In this document: one piece after another, positions 6,401-7,406 of the stretch
Numbering within the stretch: the first letter of the stretch is position 1
Layout of the letters: each line of letters starts with the position of its first letter
From: Planctomycetota bacterium
GTDB lineage: Bacteria; Planctomycetota; DG-23; SLPQ01
Assembly (NCBI GenBank): GCA_021160625.1
Contig: JAGHCE010000204.1
Coordinates: 1 to 7,406, forward strand
Length of the DNA stretch: 7,406 nucleotides
Reading direction: 5' to 3'
Made by a program: the position numbers and the translations under genes
Notes under the pieces: generated by a model
Database searches by the model: none
What the model saw: only the letters and a program-made list of their open reading frames with translations
Told to the model about the DNA's origin: nothing

Positions 6401-7406
6401 CGAGCGCCGCGGCCAGGTCGCCCCTGGCCATCAGGGCCTTGCCGACGACGAGATTCGCATCGTAGTCCTTGCCGTTTCGCTCAAGGACCGATCTTGCCTG
6501 GGCGGCGGCCTTGTCGAACTGGTGGGCTCTAAAGTATGTCTCGGCCAGGGCCACCGAGGCCATCGTCTGGTTGGGCGAAAGGCTAAGCGCCCTCTGGAAC
6601 TCCATCTCGGCATCCTCAAGGGCGCCCCTCGTGGCGAGGCAAACGCCCAGGTAGTAGTGGGCCTCGGCGAACCGGGGCTTGACCTTTGCGACGTGGGCGA
6701 AGAACTTCTCGGCTTTCCTCAGTGTTTCGTTTGCGCCGCCGGCCTGGGTGAGGAGAATCCGGCCTTCAAGGTAGTCGGCTGTGTCGCGGGTGCCGCTGAT
6801 TCTGCGCAGTTCGCCAAGGCGTGTTCTTGCGCCTTGAAGGTCGGCCTTGTCGATTAGAGACTCGATGAGGTGCTGGTAGAATACCGGCGCCGGCGAGGCC
6901 GCCACGGCCTTCTCGAATATCTCGATGGCCTTGTCAATCTGCCCGTTTTTCTTGTAGAAAAGACCGAGGCTGAGAAATGCCGACGGGTCGGCCGGGGCGA
7001 TTTCGAGGGCTTTTTGGTATGCCTTTTCGGCCAGCGAGAGACTTTTTTTGTCACGGCCGCGCTTTTTGTAGAAGTCGCCCAGGGAAATCCGGTAACGCGG
7101 GTCGTCGGGCTGCAGCGAAACGGCGGTCTGAAGGAACATCTCTGCGTCGGAGCCGCGCCCGGTCGCGGCGTAGAAGGCCGCCGCCCGAACGGCAGCCTGG
7201 GCCCGGTCGCTGCCGCCGAGAGCCTCGTCATCGACGCGGTCAAGGAGCTTCTGGAGGGCGAGCTTCGCGTCGGCCGGGGACTTTAGGTATTGCGCGTTTA
7301 TCAGCGCCAGCGACAGGATCGCGTCGAGGTTGGCTGCATCTTGTTCAGCGGCTTTTTCGAACTCGGCCTCGGCATCCTTGTAGTCCTTTTGCCGGTAGTA
7401 GGCCTG
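3432..7406 (-). CDS. Giant TPR-repeat protein, 5' partial (possible exopolysaccharide/PEP-CTERM-type TPR scaffold)
   Basis: The frame is open from the right edge of the window to a TAG at 3434-3432, giving 1324 visible residues. The Met codon at 7139 is internal: the 89 codons before it have no stop and are also TPR-like, starting QAYYRQKDYKDAEAEFEKAA. Nearly the whole protein is degenerate 34-residue TPR units with the usual Gly/Ala, Tyr and Pro positions (for example LGLFYKKNGQIDKAIEIFEK and LGDFYFERGDVDAALAAYER), roughly three dozen by eye. The array runs almost to the C-terminus, which ends in a short tail, VILARE. TPRs bind proteins and act as scaffolds; no catalytic domain or membrane segment is visible. 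The neighbours downstream are glycan-assembly genes, so a scaffold in export or assembly is likely, as for PrsT-type TPR proteins of PEP-CTERM loci. Signal peptide or lipobox status is unknown because the N-terminus is outside the window. The TPR assignment is firm; the role is inference. Confidence 0.93.
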   Translation of the reverse strand, partial: QAYYRQKDYKDAEAEFEKAAEQDAANLDAILSLALINAQYLKSPADAKLALQKLLDRVDDEALGGSDRAQAAVRAAAFYAATGRGSDAEMFLQTAVSLQPDDPRYRISLGDFYKKRGRDKKSLSLAEKAYQKALEIAPADPSAFLSLGLFYKKNGQIDKAIEIFEKAVAASPAPVFYQHLIESLIDKADLQGARTRLGELRRISGTRDTADYLEGRILLTQAGGANETLRKAEKFFAHVAKVKPRFAEAHYYLGVCLATRGALEDAEMEFQRALSLSPNQTMASVALAETYFRAHQFDKAAAQARSVLERNGKDYDANLVVGKALMARGDLAAALGFLQAARSLRPVSAAPYIALAELHVRRDEYDDAVAILEDATRLTDNAERARMAMAMVRRRQGKTDEALRIASEIAAKDPQDTGAAGFYCSFLWRQGRAQDALDFLEGRLQKYPDNLGYINLLGDFRQSLGRHEEALSTYAKALQQAPADQGALAGAAESLVVLERFDQARARIKLLRDANADSPAGDLLEARILEREGKSDEAEALLSKTLRGNRANAEAYYRLAVIQQEKGELDKAIENLKSSLKYNPSSIMARLALAKAYYRTRFWEDALREARHIENAPQIAPTYISRAVRIATGSLMEARRTGEAINQWSKLPPEVKDSDDYMVTLGYLYMADEQFDKAEALFRKAAAELQEPAAALEGLAELLLSQERLDEAAAVAEQALSGHPAAAVRLRLLQIAASVALAGGRTDDALDAISKMLKAAGDNAALLVQVGDSFLALGEDDRAVETYRAAVEADGQFLQAQRRLVSALTAAGRPDEAKALVEKILRDNPDDFDSLVLKAQALLAEKRPRDASEVLSRALETRLAGGASRAAARYLLGKAQYESGFLPSAETDLRRALALDPALSDARLLLAEVLLRSHSYEEAAVEAREVIKTDPANATAYGLLADAAMLSDEPEKAVQYYRKALSIRKSPALIKALVALLAKRGETDEIIRELSAYVEAVPSQSAVAAMLAKIYETRKDYASAEGVLKRALEASPKNAALEALLAGVYTKESKMDEARSLLEAAVEDHPTPDAYRRLASLYAIEGHAANAEAMFRKGIELYPDFLPNYNDLAGLLASRNLPGRAVEVLKSAVAANSDKEAFYVALASFYLRLGMKRDREAFLKETARDHPDFAGVTCTLGDFYFERGDVDAALAAYERALEFSPDDPRAANGAAYMLIEKDTDLGRAVQLATRALSQSPKDPGILDTLGWARYKNRQYDRAVANLADAAELSQGKTPTILYHLALAYDKLGAESRAEETARRLVDADASYTNDQDIKVILARE
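3490..7406 (-). repeat. Protein-level tandem TPR array within the giant TPR gene
   Basis: Units of about 34 codons recur throughout the gene. The DNA copies have diverged and share only short identical stretches. One 15-base stretch, read on the plus strand as GGCCTTGTCGAACTG, occurs near 5375 and near 6508 and encodes part of the same QFDKA helix segment in both places. I saw no near-identical neighbouring units, which suggests an old array rather than recent duplication. Consensus is weaker around 5420-5570. Unit boundaries were judged by eye and are approximate. Confidence 0.8.

Noticed and set aside
5952..6857. Plus-strand open frame of about 301 codons opposite the TPR gene
   Set aside because: It is antisense to a clear TPR protein, its product matches no family I recognise, and long open antisense frames are expected opposite GC-rich genes.
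7139..7139. Met codon as the start of the TPR gene
   Set aside because: The same frame is open for 89 more codons to the window edge and encodes further TPR-like helices, so this Met is internal.

Overview
The window holds three genes, all on the minus strand. In transcription order they are a very large tetratricopeptide-repeat (TPR) protein whose start lies beyond base 7406, a polysaccharide co-polymerase fused to a bacterial tyrosine kinase (Wzc/BY-kinase type), and an O-antigen ligase/polymerase-family membrane protein whose end lies beyond base 1. The gaps are 56 and 7 bases, with no convincing terminator in either, so this looks like part of one operon for assembling an exopolysaccharide, capsule or O-antigen-like glycan.

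Region by region: bases 7406-3432 are one uninterrupted TPR reading frame of at least 1324 residues. Bases 3431-3376 are a short spacer ending in a ribosome binding site. Bases 3375-1285 encode the 696-residue co-polymerase/kinase, with Wzz-type membrane segments, a long coiled coil, complete Walker A, A' and B motifs and a tyrosine-rich tail. A ribosome binding site overlaps the kinase stop codon and leads into the ligase-family gene, which fills bases 1277-1. Essentially all of the window is coding. The many long plus-strand open frames are shadows of GC-rich minus-strand genes.

How the genes may work together: the ligase/polymerase-family protein would join or transfer lipid-linked glycan on the outer face of the inner membrane. 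The co-polymerase/kinase would control chain length and export through cycles of tyrosine phosphorylation. The TPR protein, if exported, could be a periplasmic or outer-membrane-associated scaffold. This last role is inference, because its N-terminus is not visible.

Organism: base composition is high in GC. The single-chain Wzc-like kinase and the ligase-family protein point to a diderm bacterium. The set of genes would suit Planctomycetota-type or proteobacterial exopolysaccharide/PEP-CTERM-type loci, but nothing in the window fixes the phylum. I see no RNA genes, mobile elements, CRISPR arrays or attachment sites. The window looks like a recognisable glycan-assembly locus; its least ordinary features are the size of the TPR protein and an unusual loop in the ligase-family protein.
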